This document shows positions 1-6,735 of a stretch of 18,120 bases of DNA, piece after piece. Position 1 is the first letter of the stretch, and each line of letters starts with the position of its first letter. A program made the position numbers and the translations under genes. Location of the stretch: positions 1 to 18,120 of the forward strand of contig JAYVSU010000135.1 of assembly GCA_043775055.1 (NCBI GenBank), written 5' to 3'. Under the pieces are notes generated by a model. That model ran no database searches. It worked only from the letters and a program-made list of their open reading frames with translations, and was not told the DNA's origin. The DNA comes from Aalborgiella sp043775055. GTDB taxonomy: Bacteria; Pseudomonadota; Gammaproteobacteria; Burkholderiales; Burkholderiaceae_C.

Positions 1-1
1 C

Positions 2-127
2 CGCCCCTACATGAAAACCCACCATGTGCAAACCGGTGTCGGCCATTACGGCGTGTTCAGCGGCCGCAAGTGGAACCAGCAAATCTACCCGCGCGTGCGC
101 GAGATGATTCACGCAAGTATGGGGTGA
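2..127 (+). CDS. phaZ: Polyhydroxyalkanoate depolymerase, intracellular (3' end only)
   Basis: This is the last 41 codons of a plus-strand gene whose start lies outside the window; it ends with TGA at 125-127. The residues include HHVQTGVGHYGVFSGRKW followed by IYPRVREMI. That matches the C-terminal signature of the intracellular PHB depolymerase family, in which a GVGHYGVF-G-RW block carries the catalytic histidine of an alpha/beta-hydrolase-like enzyme. The family degrades stored polyhydroxybutyrate granules in the cytoplasm. The gene converges on the minus-strand amidase gene and overlaps its 3' end by 19 bp, so no separate terminator fits between them. The assignment rests on one short but characteristic block, so the family is likely while the exact subtype is not known. 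Confidence 0.8.
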   Translation, partial: RPYMKTHHVQTGVGHYGVFSGRKWNQQIYPRVREMIHASMG

Positions 128-1560
128 ATTGGCACGACTTGCAGCACCTTTTGTGCAGCTTGCTCGTACGCATGCGCAAGTTGTAGCAGTGCCCAGTCGC
201 CACGGGGTTTGCCGATGAGTTGCATGCCCATGGGCAGGCCGGTAGCGTTGAAGCCGACCGGTACGCTGATGCAGGGCAACCCCGCCAGTGTGGGCAAAAT
301 CACCGCTTCCATCCAGCGGTGGTAGGTGTCCATGGGGCGGCCGGCAATCTCGGTGGGCCAGCGTTTGGTCACGTCAAAAGGCCATACCTGTGCGGTTGGG
401 AGCGCTAAAAAGTCAAACTTTTCAAAGAGCTGCAGCAACTGTTGGTATAGCAGCGAGCGGGTGCTGCTGGCGCTGAGGAGTTCTGGCCCCGTCAGCGCGC
501 TGCCTTGGTCGTTCTCCCAGAGTGCTTCAGGCTTCATCAACTCGCGGTTTTTGGGTTGAATCATGAAGGGTGCGAGCCGCGATGCCACCAGCGCCCGCCG
601 CCAGACCAGCCAGCAGTCCCAAACGCGCTCTGGCGGCATGCTTAACTTGACAGTATCGACCTCGCAACCGATGTCTTCCAAGCGCTTCAAACCAGCGCCG
701 CAAACCTCCAAAATGCCAGCTTCCATCGCCAAATAGCCGTTTAAATCACCCAGCCAGCCGATTTTTAAGCCTTTGGAGCTGCTGTTGAGATCGCCTTTGA
801 ATTGCGAGCCGTCCTCGGCAATCGACAGAGGCGAGCGCGCATCCCAACCCGCTTGGATCGCAAGCAAACTCGCAACGTCTTGCACGGTACGGCCCATCGG
901 GCCTTCGGTGCCGAGTTGGTTGATCCACACATCACTGGCCGGCCACATCGGCACACGGCCTTGGCTGGGGCGCATGCCAAAAATATTGTTCCACGCCGCT
1001 GGGTTGCGCAGGCTACCCATGAAGTCGCTACCATCGGCGACAGCCAACATGCGGGTTGCCAAGGCCACCGCTGCGCCGCCAGAGCTGCCACCGGCTGATT
1101 GGGTCACGTCAAACGCGTTACCGGTCGCCCCAAAGACAGGGTTGAAGGTATGCGAGCCCAGTCCAAACTCGGGCACATTGGTTTTGCCGATGACGATACA
1201 GCCCGATGACTTCATGCGTTGCACCATCAAGCCATCTTCCTTGGGGACAAAGTTTTTTAAGAGCGGGCTGCCCATGGTCGACGGAATACCTGCTGTGGGT
1301 GCTATGTCTTTGATAGCTTGGGGTATGCCGTGCAACCAACCCATAGACTCTCCGCGCATCAGTTGCACATCGCGTTCATCGGCTTGCGTCAATAAACTTG
1401 CTTCATCAACGCGGCTGACAATGGCGTTGAAGGTGGGGTTGACAGCGTCAATGCGGCTTAAGGTGGCTTGCATTACTTCGCGGCAAGAGACTTGGCGCTG
1501 GTGGATGGCGGTGGACAGCGCGGTGGCGGTCCAGGAGGTGATGGCGTTTTTTGAGGACAT
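109..1560 (-). CDS. Amidase-signature family enzyme (putative amidase)
   Basis: This is a 483-residue enzyme of the amidase signature family, which hydrolyses C-N bonds of amides with a Ser-cisSer-Lys triad. The triad is visible as K84 in QAIKDIAP, S159 in SAGGSSGGAA and nucleophile S183 in DFMGSLRNPA; R185 and P187 of the signature are also kept. Length is normal for the family and no signal peptide is seen, so it should be cytoplasmic. The SDFMGSLRNPAAWNN form of the nucleophile loop differs from the GatA consensus (GTDTGGSIR), and no gatB or gatC is nearby, so a stand-alone amidase is more likely than the Glu-tRNA amidotransferase subunit. The substrate cannot be read from sequence. No clear Shine-Dalgarno precedes the ATG at 1560. 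It lies 62 bp after the last gene of the curli-like operon, in the same direction, so readthrough is possible. The 3' end overlaps the PHA depolymerase gene by 19 bp. Confidence 0.9.
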   Translation of the reverse strand: MSSKNAITSWTATALSTAIHQRQVSCREVMQATLSRIDAVNPTFNAIVSRVDEASLLTQADERDVQLMRGESMGWLHGIPQAIKDIAPTAGIPSTMGSPLLKNFVPKEDGLMVQRMKSSGCIVIGKTNVPEFGLGSHTFNPVFGATGNAFDVTQSAGGSSGGAAVALATRMLAVADGSDFMGSLRNPAAWNNIFGMRPSQGRVPMWPASDVWINQLGTEGPMGRTVQDVASLLAIQAGWDARSPLSIAEDGSQFKGDLNSSSKGLKIGWLGDLNGYLAMEAGILEVCGAGLKRLEDIGCEVDTVKLSMPPERVWDCWLVWRRALVASRLAPFMIQPKNRELMKPEALWENDQGSALTGPELLSASSTRSLLYQQLLQLFEKFDFLALPTAQVWPFDVTKRWPTEIAGRPMDTYHRWMEAVILPTLAGLPCISVPVGFNATGLPMGMQLIGKPRGDWALLQLAHAYEQAAQKVLQVVPIHPILA

Positions 1561-1562
1561 AA

Positions 1563-1575
1563 GGCAGATTCTGCC
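1563..1575. promoter_or_regulatory. Perfect dyad just upstream of the amidase start
   Basis: The sequence GGCAGA-T-TCTGCC is a perfect 6+6 bp inverted repeat. It ends two bases upstream of the amidase ATG, where a ribosome binding site would be expected. A protein-binding site or a small RNA hairpin are both possible; nothing in the sequence decides between them. Confidence 0.25.
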
Positions 1576-1596
1576 ACCAGAGCGCGGATGCGGACA

Positions 1597-1618
1597 AACC
1601 TTGGGCTAACCTTGGACT
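1597..1618. repeat. Two tandem copies of an 11-bp unit
   Basis: AACCTTGGGCT is followed directly by AACCTTGGACT, differing at one base. It sits between the stop of the Sel1-repeat gene and the start of the amidase gene. Function is unknown. Confidence 0.5.
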
Positions 1619-1622
1619 GACC

Positions 1623-2873
1623 TCAACTCGGGTTGCTCTCAGCCATTCTGCGCAGATAGGGCGGAATCAAGTCTGTCAAAGCTGTGGCTTCTCGCCTCAG
1701 CATAGGTGGCAGGCTAGGGCGGTCTAGGTTGGGTGACAAGGTGCTGACGTTTAAGTTGGCCAACTGCTGCATCCATGCGATGTTGATGTCCCCGGTCGCG
1801 TTTTGTCGCGAATAAATCAAACCCAGCATGCGTTTGGCAACCAAGTTACCCTTAGCAGCAGCTAAATTGTAAAGGCGAATCGCCTCAAAGTAGTTGACTT
1901 GGCATAAATCGCCACGGTGCAATGCTTGCGCTGAGGTGAGCAAGGTGCTTGCTGTCAGTTCGGCAGCGTTGCTGACTTGGCAGAGTGCTTTTTGGTCGCT
2001 TTGTCTGTTCACTACCAGTCTGGCATTGTCTGCAGCTATGGAGGAGTAGGGCGCAGCAGCAGCGAAGTAGCCTTGCGCTTCTTTGATGCGCTCGGCTGCA
2101 ACGCTTTCAAAACCAAGTTCAATCAAAGCATGTACATCTTGCAGTTTTGCAGCATTGAGCAGCAGTTGACGACGTGCTTGGCGGGTTTTTTCCATCTCAT
2201 CCGCCGTTGCCGCAGCGTTGGTTTGAATGGGCGACAGTGTGGATTCAAGCAACCACTCAAGGTACAAGGCTTTGCCTGGTTTGAGGCTACGCAGTTGGGC
2301 TATCCAAGGTCTGGCTGCAGCCGGGTTGGGTGGCGTATTGCAGCCATCGATGGCGCACCAAGCCAAGCCTGCAGCGGCTAAAGGTTCGCCGAACTGGTTG
2401 GCTTGTTTGAACCAAAATACAGCTTGTCCAGGGTCTTGCGTCACACCCATGCCATGCAGGTACAGCAAACCCAGAGACCATGCTGCACTGCGCGATTGCG
2501 TCTGGTTTGCAATTGCAGTTGGAGAAGGTATGCGACCGCGTGCAAGTGCGTTACCGATGTTGTTTCGGTTGGCAACAGCTTTAAGCCGGTTGATTTCATT
2601 GGCCAGTGCCGAATTTTCAACGACAGGTTTGGTTAGCGGTAGAGCTGCGGGTGCAGGTGCATTGGCCCGCTCTTGCACTGGATCGCCTTGGCTAGTATTA
2701 TTTTTTTTGACAGGGGCATCAACTTGCAGCGCGAAAGAAGCCATCGGAAAAACCAAGAGTAGCGCCATCAACCCAATCAAAGCGGCAGCTAACAAAATTG
2801 CTGCCAATGCGCCTACGACATTTCTCAGCAGGGCCTTTTGCTCGGGTTTCAGGTGGTGAGCATGTAAAAGCAT
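1623..2873 (-). CDS. Membrane-anchored Sel1-repeat protein, last gene of the curli-like operon
   Basis: This 416-residue protein has a short charged N-terminus and one strong transmembrane segment (about residues 18-48). A Pro/Ala-rich linker follows, then an alpha-helical body. Sel1-type (TPR-like) repeats are visible around residues 128-170, with WSLGLLYLHGMG, AVFWFKQA and AGLAWC. A further one lies near the C-terminal third, with AIRLYNLAAAKG and AKRMLGLIYS. Sel1 repeats are protein-protein interaction scaffolds. With one N-terminal anchor the repeats probably lie in the periplasm, which is inference. It starts 39 bp after the CsgG-like gene, with only a weak ribosome binding site, so translation may depend on the upstream gene. 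It could be an inner-membrane or periplasmic assembly factor for the secreted repeat proteins, but no orthologue with known function is recognised. Confidence 0.8.
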   Translation of the reverse strand: MLLHAHHLKPEQKALLRNVVGALAAILLAAALIGLMALLLVFPMASFALQVDAPVKKNNTSQGDPVQERANAPAPAALPLTKPVVENSALANEINRLKAVANRNNIGNALARGRIPSPTAIANQTQSRSAAWSLGLLYLHGMGVTQDPGQAVFWFKQANQFGEPLAAAGLAWCAIDGCNTPPNPAAARPWIAQLRSLKPGKALYLEWLLESTLSPIQTNAAATADEMEKTRQARRQLLLNAAKLQDVHALIELGFESVAAERIKEAQGYFAAAAPYSSIAADNARLVVNRQSDQKALCQVSNAAELTASTLLTSAQALHRGDLCQVNYFEAIRLYNLAAAKGNLVAKRMLGLIYSRQNATGDINIAWMQQLANLNVSTLSPNLDRPSLPPMLRREATALTDLIPPYLRRMAESNPS

Positions 2874-2912
2874 GACAGCATCTTTGATGGCTACTTTCAG
2901 AATTTTTTCAGG

Positions 2913-4610
2913 CTATTTAGCTGCTGCTTTGACGGTTTTGGGTGTCACGCGCCAAGTCACGGTGGCTTGACTCACGCCGCTGGCACCTGCAACTTGTGTG
3001 AACGCTGTAATCACATCTTCTTTGGTTTTGTAACCCTCAATCGGTTTAAAGGCCATAGCTTGTAGTGGCGCAGGCAATTTGGCCATCACATCTTCATTGG
3101 TTGCAAGGCAAGTCACATGCTCATTACCCGGTGCTGCTGCATCCAAGATAAAGCCCGGTTTGGTGCTCATCCAATCTGGAATCCGCACCGCCAAATTCGC
3201 GCTCATCAAAGATTCTGTGTTCGTAGCATTGGGTATTAAGCGCAAAACGTTGCCTGTCGCTTCTTGCAAGTAGCAATACACGTGAGAGGCGCGGGAGACA
3301 CTGGTTGACAAAAAAATCTGGTCTCCCACTTCATAGGCATATTTATCAAGTTGGGCGTTTTCAATCTGTAAATCAATCACCCGAGGCATTGATTTTTCGC
3401 TGAAAGCCACGGCATTTAAATCGGTTTGGGTGACCAGTTCGTTAGCAACAGCAGGCACAGGAATCGCATTGTTGGGGTTCCAGCCGACAGTGACAAGCTT
3501 ACCTTCCGCATCTAACTTGGTGTAGCTGTGCAAGACACGTTCATAGGTTGCAAAGTCGATCACGCCTGTAACCACCATGCCACTGTCGGCCTGAAATTTG
3601 CCCAAAGCCAGTTTGAAGTTGGCGCTGTTGTCAGGCTCCGCACTTTGTTGTGCGGTCATATAGCCTTGGCTGACCAGCGAGGTTTTGACCAGTTTTGAAC
3701 GGACCGCTGGTGAGCCCTCTTCATACCAATCACGCATTTGGCGCTGTAGATCGGGGTGGTTTTGGTCCAATGTGAGGCATCTCCAGTAGGGGAGACGCGA
3801 CCATTTGCCAAGCAGTTCAATCATGGCCAGATCCACCAGTGTGCGTACCGCAGCGCCTGTGCCTTGGGTATAGTCGCGTCCCACATTCAACTGTACGCCA
3901 TAGCTGCCGATTTTGCCGGCCAGGTCAAGGCCTTGACTGGCATTGCCGATGACCACCTCATTGGCAGAGTCCAAGCCGGGGATGATGGTGCGAGTTCTGA
4001 AGTCGCCAAGATGCAAGTCCAAACCGATGATGGTGGCATTGCGGTTGCTGCTGTAACCCGTCTCCAACCGCGTGGCTGACGTTCCAGCGTCAAAATGGTT
4101 GTTGATAACGTTTTGATCCACAAACGACAGCGAGCCGGACACATACACTGCCGGTTTTTGCAACTGCATTTGGTTGTTGTTGAGCATGATGGCGGTCATG
4201 TTTTGAACGGTGTCTTGTCGAGAAATGTCGACTTCATAGTCAATAAAGCGAAAAGCATTGCTCAGCCGCGACATTTGCGACAGCGCAGTCACAATCATGT
4301 CTTTGGTGGCCACGGCGACTTTGGTAGACGCGTCTGGAATTTGTTTGCTGGTCACCAAAGTGGTGGGCAGCTCCGCCTGCCGGAACATCAAATCCATACA
4401 CATCAAAGACGGCGTCAAGCTGGACAACGAACGGGTCGGGCGGTTGGTGGGCCGATCTGCGGCTGAGGCATACGATTGAAAGTTCGCATCCTTGCGGACA
4501 TTCAGCGGAGCAGCACAGCCAGACACCAGCAAGGCTGTAACAATGGTAAAAAGCAAGGGCGCATGAAAGTTAAAGCGATTGTTCGTAGTGGTTTTTAGAT
4601 GGGTTTTCAT
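2913..4610 (-). CDS. CsgG-like outer-membrane lipoprotein fused to PG-binding-like and DUF4384-like domains
   Basis: This 565-residue protein starts at the ATG at 4610. An in-frame upstream extension to 4706 is possible but would overlap the preceding gene and bury the signal. The N-terminus is a lipoprotein signal with lipobox LVSGC (C32). Residues about 60-280 resemble CsgG, the nonameric outer-membrane channel that exports curli subunits. The resemblance includes a VSGSL strand, a long variable strand ending in DLHLGDFRTRTI, and the late QGTGAAVRTLVDLAMIELLG helix. Residues about 300-363 look like a peptidoglycan-binding type 1 fold (LVSQGYM, GKFQADSGMVVTGVID, ATYERVL). Residues about 410-530 look like DUF4384 (YAYEVGDQIFLSTS, YCYLQ, LRLIPN). 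CsgG itself is about 277 residues, so this is a channel-like module with two added domains. It lies 31 bp after the orphan secreted gene. A role in exporting the two repeat proteins is inferred from synteny. Confidence 0.82.
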   Translation of the reverse strand: MKTHLKTTTNNRFNFHAPLLFTIVTALLVSGCAAPLNVRKDANFQSYASAADRPTNRPTRSLSSLTPSLMCMDLMFRQAELPTTLVTSKQIPDASTKVAVATKDMIVTALSQMSRLSNAFRFIDYEVDISRQDTVQNMTAIMLNNNQMQLQKPAVYVSGSLSFVDQNVINNHFDAGTSATRLETGYSSNRNATIIGLDLHLGDFRTRTIIPGLDSANEVVIGNASQGLDLAGKIGSYGVQLNVGRDYTQGTGAAVRTLVDLAMIELLGKWSRLPYWRCLTLDQNHPDLQRQMRDWYEEGSPAVRSKLVKTSLVSQGYMTAQQSAEPDNSANFKLALGKFQADSGMVVTGVIDFATYERVLHSYTKLDAEGKLVTVGWNPNNAIPVPAVANELVTQTDLNAVAFSEKSMPRVIDLQIENAQLDKYAYEVGDQIFLSTSVSRASHVYCYLQEATGNVLRLIPNATNTESLMSANLAVRIPDWMSTKPGFILDAAAPGNEHVTCLATNEDVMAKLPAPLQAMAFKPIEGYKTKEDVITAFTQVAGASGVSQATVTWRVTPKTVKAAAK

Positions 4611-4641
4611 ACGTGGCCTGCTATTGTTGTGTTTGTTGTTA

Positions 4642-5061
4642 TTACTTGCAAATATTGACCAGATCGCCCTTGAGCACCACAACTTGCGCAGCGCCTTTGG
4701 GTCCATATTTACCGAAACCTGTGTCAGAAGGCGTGCTGCCGACTTCTTGCACGCAGACCTTTTTCAAGCCTTGAGCACTGGCAGTGGTGACTGCGTCGTT
4801 TTCAGTCAGCACGTCACCTGTTTGGTCTGAATAAGCGCGCGCTGTGTAGCGTGTGACGCGTGCATTCAACCAGCCGGGCAAGCCAAATAAAGGGTCAAGA
4901 CCCGTGGATTGCGGACTCGCTGCTGCAGGTCGGCTTTCTAATTTTGTTTGCTTCAAAAAAGTGATCGGATCTTCTCCAGGCGCATTTTGTGCAAAAGCGC
5001 TGCCCATGCAGCACATGTACCCAGCTATGCTAAGAAGCCAAAATTCTGGAAATTTTTTCAT
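4642..5061 (-). CDS. Small secreted protein of unknown family in the curli-like operon
   Basis: This 139-residue protein has a Sec signal peptide (MKKFPEFWLL..., cleavage likely after GSAFA at about residue 25). The mature part is about 114 residues and has two cysteines, in KKVCVQEVG and at the penultimate position (NICK), which could form a disulfide. I do not recognise the fold. It does not match CsgE or CsgF by eye, although its size, export signal and place beside a CsgG-like gene are what an accessory factor of that type would show. A good AGGAG ribosome binding site lies 8 bases before the ATG. The gene sits between the second repeat protein (63 bp gap, holding a hairpin) and the CsgG-like gene (31 bp gap). 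A periplasmic chaperone, pilot or surface adaptor role is only a guess from context. Confidence 0.8.
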   Translation of the reverse strand: MKKFPEFWLLSIAGYMCCMGSAFAQNAPGEDPITFLKQTKLESRPAAASPQSTGLDPLFGLPGWLNARVTRYTARAYSDQTGDVLTENDAVTTASAQGLKKVCVQEVGSTPSDTGFGKYGPKGAAQVVVLKGDLVNICK

Positions 5062-5084
5062 GATGTGTCTCCTGTATGCAGGGT

Positions 5085-5112
5085 GCAGGTCAAGGTTGTT
5101 GGCTTGGCCTGC
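5085..5112 (-). other. Intergenic hairpin after the second repeat-protein gene
   Basis: The arms GCAGGTCAAG and CTTGGCCTGC surround an 8-base loop. In minus-strand RNA nine of ten positions pair, with one C-A mismatch. No U-run follows, so it is not a standard intrinsic terminator. It may set RNA stability or partial attenuation between the repeat-protein genes and the downstream export genes. Confidence 0.5.
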
Positions 5113-5124
5113 ATCACACAGCCG

Positions 5125-5583
5125 CTATCGGCTAAATCCGCAGCGGCCACCTACGCAGGTGAAGCACGCATTGTTCGACGCCACGTTTTGTACGGCATAA
5201 GTTTGGTGTCCTGCCGCACTGTTGTAGGCGTAGGAGCCTAACAGCGCCGTGACTTGTAATGAACCACCACCGATGGCTACTTCACCTATGTTGGACGAGA
5301 AGTTCTGACTGGCGTAACTTTGACTGCCGCTGACCTCATTACGGATAACGCTACCGTAGGCGGCTACCACCTGCTCAGACATCCCATCAATCATGACATT
5401 ACCGGTATTGCTTGCCAAATTTTGCTGCGCTACGTTTTGGCTGCCGATGACACTATTGCTCACTGACGTGCCATTCAAAACAACCATTTGCAACGAGTTA
5501 CCTGAGATGACGAGTGGCTCATAGCCTGTTGCCCATGCGGGATTAGCTAGCAAGACCAGCAGTCCCCATATGATTCTTCGCAT
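5125..5583 (-). CDS. Secreted protein of three 39-residue repeats (paralogue 2), candidate fibre subunit
   Basis: This 152-residue protein has a Sec signal (residues 1-18, cleavage after PAWA). Three consecutive 39-residue repeats follow at 24-62, 63-101 and 102-140, and a 12-residue tail. Cysteines lie at C140, C143 and C148, so the end carries a CxxC. All three repeats share G5, S7, Q9, G15, N20, G24, Q31, N32, S35 and N36, identical with the three repeats of the neighbouring paralogue. Gly/Asn/Gln/Ser richness and alternating hydrophobics fit a stacked beta-strand (solenoid or amyloid-like) structure, as in curlin, but the repeat is 39 rather than about 22 residues. It is more diverged internally (Y, A and H substitutions in repeats 2 and 3) than its partner, so it might be the minor or nucleating subunit. 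Ribosome binding site AAGGAG lies 7 bases before the ATG. The function is inferred. Confidence 0.85.
   Translation of the reverse strand: MRRIIWGLLVLLANPAWATGYEPLVISGNSLQMVVLNGTSVSNSVIGSQNVAQQNLASNTGNVMIDGMSEQVVAAYGSVIRNEVSGSQSYASQNFSSNIGEVAIGGGSLQVTALLGSYAYNSAAGHQTYAVQNVASNNACFTCVGGRCGFSR
5164..5514 (-). repeat. Three tandem 117-bp coding repeats in the second repeat-protein gene
   Basis: The units are 5398-5514, 5281-5397 and 5164-5280, each coding for 39 residues. They are clear at the protein level (ten invariant residues) but strongly diverged in DNA, so the duplication is old and the pattern is kept by selection. Confidence 0.8.
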
Positions 5584-5618
5584 GACAAACTCCTTAAATA
5601 TCGACCCTCATTGAAGAC

Positions 5619-5665
5619 CCCAAGTCAAGTGCTGCCTGCATTTCTACAGAGCAGCACATCTTGGG
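5619..5665 (-). other. Composite hairpin between the two repeat-protein genes
   Basis: The inner stem is GTGCTGC (5629-5635) with GCAGCAC (5651-5657), perfect over 7 bp around a 15-base loop. The outer stem is CCCAAG (5619-5624) with CTTGGG (5660-5665), perfect over 6 bp. An asymmetric internal loop of 4 and 2 bases separates them. In minus-strand RNA no U-run follows, so it is more likely a stabilising or attenuating structure than a full terminator. It lies in the 88-bp gap after the first gene of the operon, where it could let the first gene be expressed at a higher level. Confidence 0.6.
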
Positions 5666-5671
5666 AGCACT

Positions 5672-6124
5672 TCAACGGCGATGTTCGCTGGCGTTGCAAG
5701 TGGCGCAAGAATTGTTCGAGGCAATGTTTTGAGTGCCCAGATTGTCTCGGCCACTAACTGCGTTCGAAATGTTCGAACCTATTGAACTAGTGTATTGAGA
5801 GGAGTATCCAGTCACCATGACACTTCCTACATTTGAGGACAGGTTTTGGCTAGCCACGTTGTCGCTGCCTTCAACTTTGTTTGTAATACTGCCGCCGCGT
5901 GCATTTACGCCTTGAACTGAATTTCCACGAATCGTGACATCACCTGCATTGCTAGCCAAGTTTTGCTGACCGATGTTGTCATTTCCCATCACGGTGTTGG
6001 ACACATTCGTACCATCAAAAGCCGCCGACTGAACTGAGTTGCCAGAAATTGTGACCACAGTAGGGCCAGTAGCAAATGCGGAAGCTGCAAACAAGGCCAA
6101 AGCCAAAACGGATAATTTTTTCAT
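5672..6124 (-). CDS. Secreted protein of three 39-residue repeats (paralogue 1), candidate major fibre subunit
   Basis: This 150-residue protein is the first gene of the minus-strand operon. A Sec signal peptide (residues 1-18, cleavage after SAFA) is followed by three 39-residue repeats at 24-62, 63-101 and 102-140, and a 10-residue tail with a CxxC (C140, C143). The repeat pattern is G-x-S-x-Q-x5-G-x4-N-x3-G-x6-Q-N-x2-S-N. Part of it, G-x2-N-x-(A/G), recalls half of a curlin repeat (Q-x-G-x2-N-x-A-x3-Q), but the whole unit differs in length and spacing. The mature protein is rich in Asn, Ser, Gly and Gln and has almost no aromatic residues, as in functional amyloids. An AGGGGA ribosome binding site precedes the ATG. 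Its place at the head of an operon with a CsgG-like exporter suggests an exported, self-assembling surface fibre. That is inference; no characterised homologue is recognised. Confidence 0.85.
   Translation of the reverse strand: MKKLSVLALALFAASAFATGPTVVTISGNSVQSAAFDGTNVSNTVMGNDNIGQQNLASNAGDVTIRGNSVQGVNARGGSITNKVEGSDNVASQNLSSNVGSVMVTGYSSQYTSSIGSNISNAVSGRDNLGTQNIASNNSCATCNASEHRR
5705..6055 (-). repeat. Three tandem 117-bp coding repeats in the first repeat-protein gene
   Basis: The units are 5939-6055, 5822-5938 and 5705-5821, each coding for 39 residues in perfect register without linkers. They share ten invariant residues with each other and with the repeats of the downstream paralogue. Confidence 0.8.
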
Positions 6125-6735
6125 GATGAATCCCCTAAATTAATGTTTTGAAACCCCTGAAGGTTTGAAGTGGTCAAACTATCAAGGCAAGTAGATGAGG
6201 CAAGAGATGGTGGCTAAGGCTGATAGCTGAAGCACATCACTTCTTGTTTCATCTGGGTTGTAGTTTCTTTTTTTGATACTGAGCTATCAATACCGCAGAA
6301 GGGGTAACTTGGCTACCCCTCGATCAAGTCGTCTTTTGGGCCGAAAAATAAGATTCCAGAGCGACCTATTTATTCAAACGAAGTACTTTGGGTAAATTGC
6401 ACGGTAGTTATTGTTCGTAAATTTTGTAATAAATCGTAATAAATTTATTTTTAGTGACAAAGTTTTCTTGTTAAATTTCAATTCATGTAATTTTTGTTTT
6501 CTATTTGGTGCATTAATTTTCCACTTGATTTCATATGCTTCTATTGGGAGGTACAGCAATGACGCTCTTGTTCGGTGCAAGTACAACTCAAATACATAAA
6601 CTCTCACCATCCAAAAAATGTATATTTTTGTATTACTAAATAGCAAATCAGTCTGTATCTTTTTTTGAGCATTGATGTAAAGTTTTATTCATCCACTTAC
6701 AACAATTACGTTAAAGAATGAAACAGGAGGTTGTT
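6125..6735. promoter_or_regulatory. Long divergent intergenic region with dyads and a very AT-rich core
   Basis: These 611 bp separate the minus-strand repeat-protein operon from the plus-strand response regulator and should hold both promoters. The part from about 6365 to 6715 is visibly much richer in A+T than any gene in the window. Symmetric elements are: GTTTGA-N5-TCAAAC at 6163-6179; TTGATA-N6-TATCAA at 6273-6290; AGGGGTA-N7-TACCCCT at 6300-6320. A direct repeat GTAATAAAT occurs at 6426-6434 and 6436-6444, ten bases apart, so on the same face of the helix. No convincing -35/-10 pair could be fixed for either direction. A 90-codon minus-strand frame at 6374-6646 is not supported as a gene. 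The arrangement recalls the long csgD-csgB regulatory region. Confidence 0.6.

Noticed and set aside
1290..1325. A further copy of the interspersed repeat around GATAGCTTGG in the amidase gene
   Set aside because: Only the ATAGCT core matches. The 13-base spacing to ATACG is absent and the bases are explained by the conserved IKDI coding region.
773..1609. A 278-codon plus-strand frame opposite the amidase gene
   Set aside because: It is the antisense shadow of a clearly recognised amidase with an intact catalytic triad. It carries no domain of its own.
4611..4706. Upstream start for the CsgG-like lipoprotein gene
   Set aside because: It would put 32 residues before the lipoprotein signal and overlap the preceding gene. 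The ATG at 4610 gives a proper lipobox and a 31-bp gap.
6374..6646. A 90-codon minus-strand frame in the AT-rich intergenic region
   Set aside because: It has no clear ribosome binding site, its composition follows the local AT-rich DNA (Lys, Asn, Ile, Phe, Tyr-rich) and it resembles no family. It is better explained as chance in a control region.
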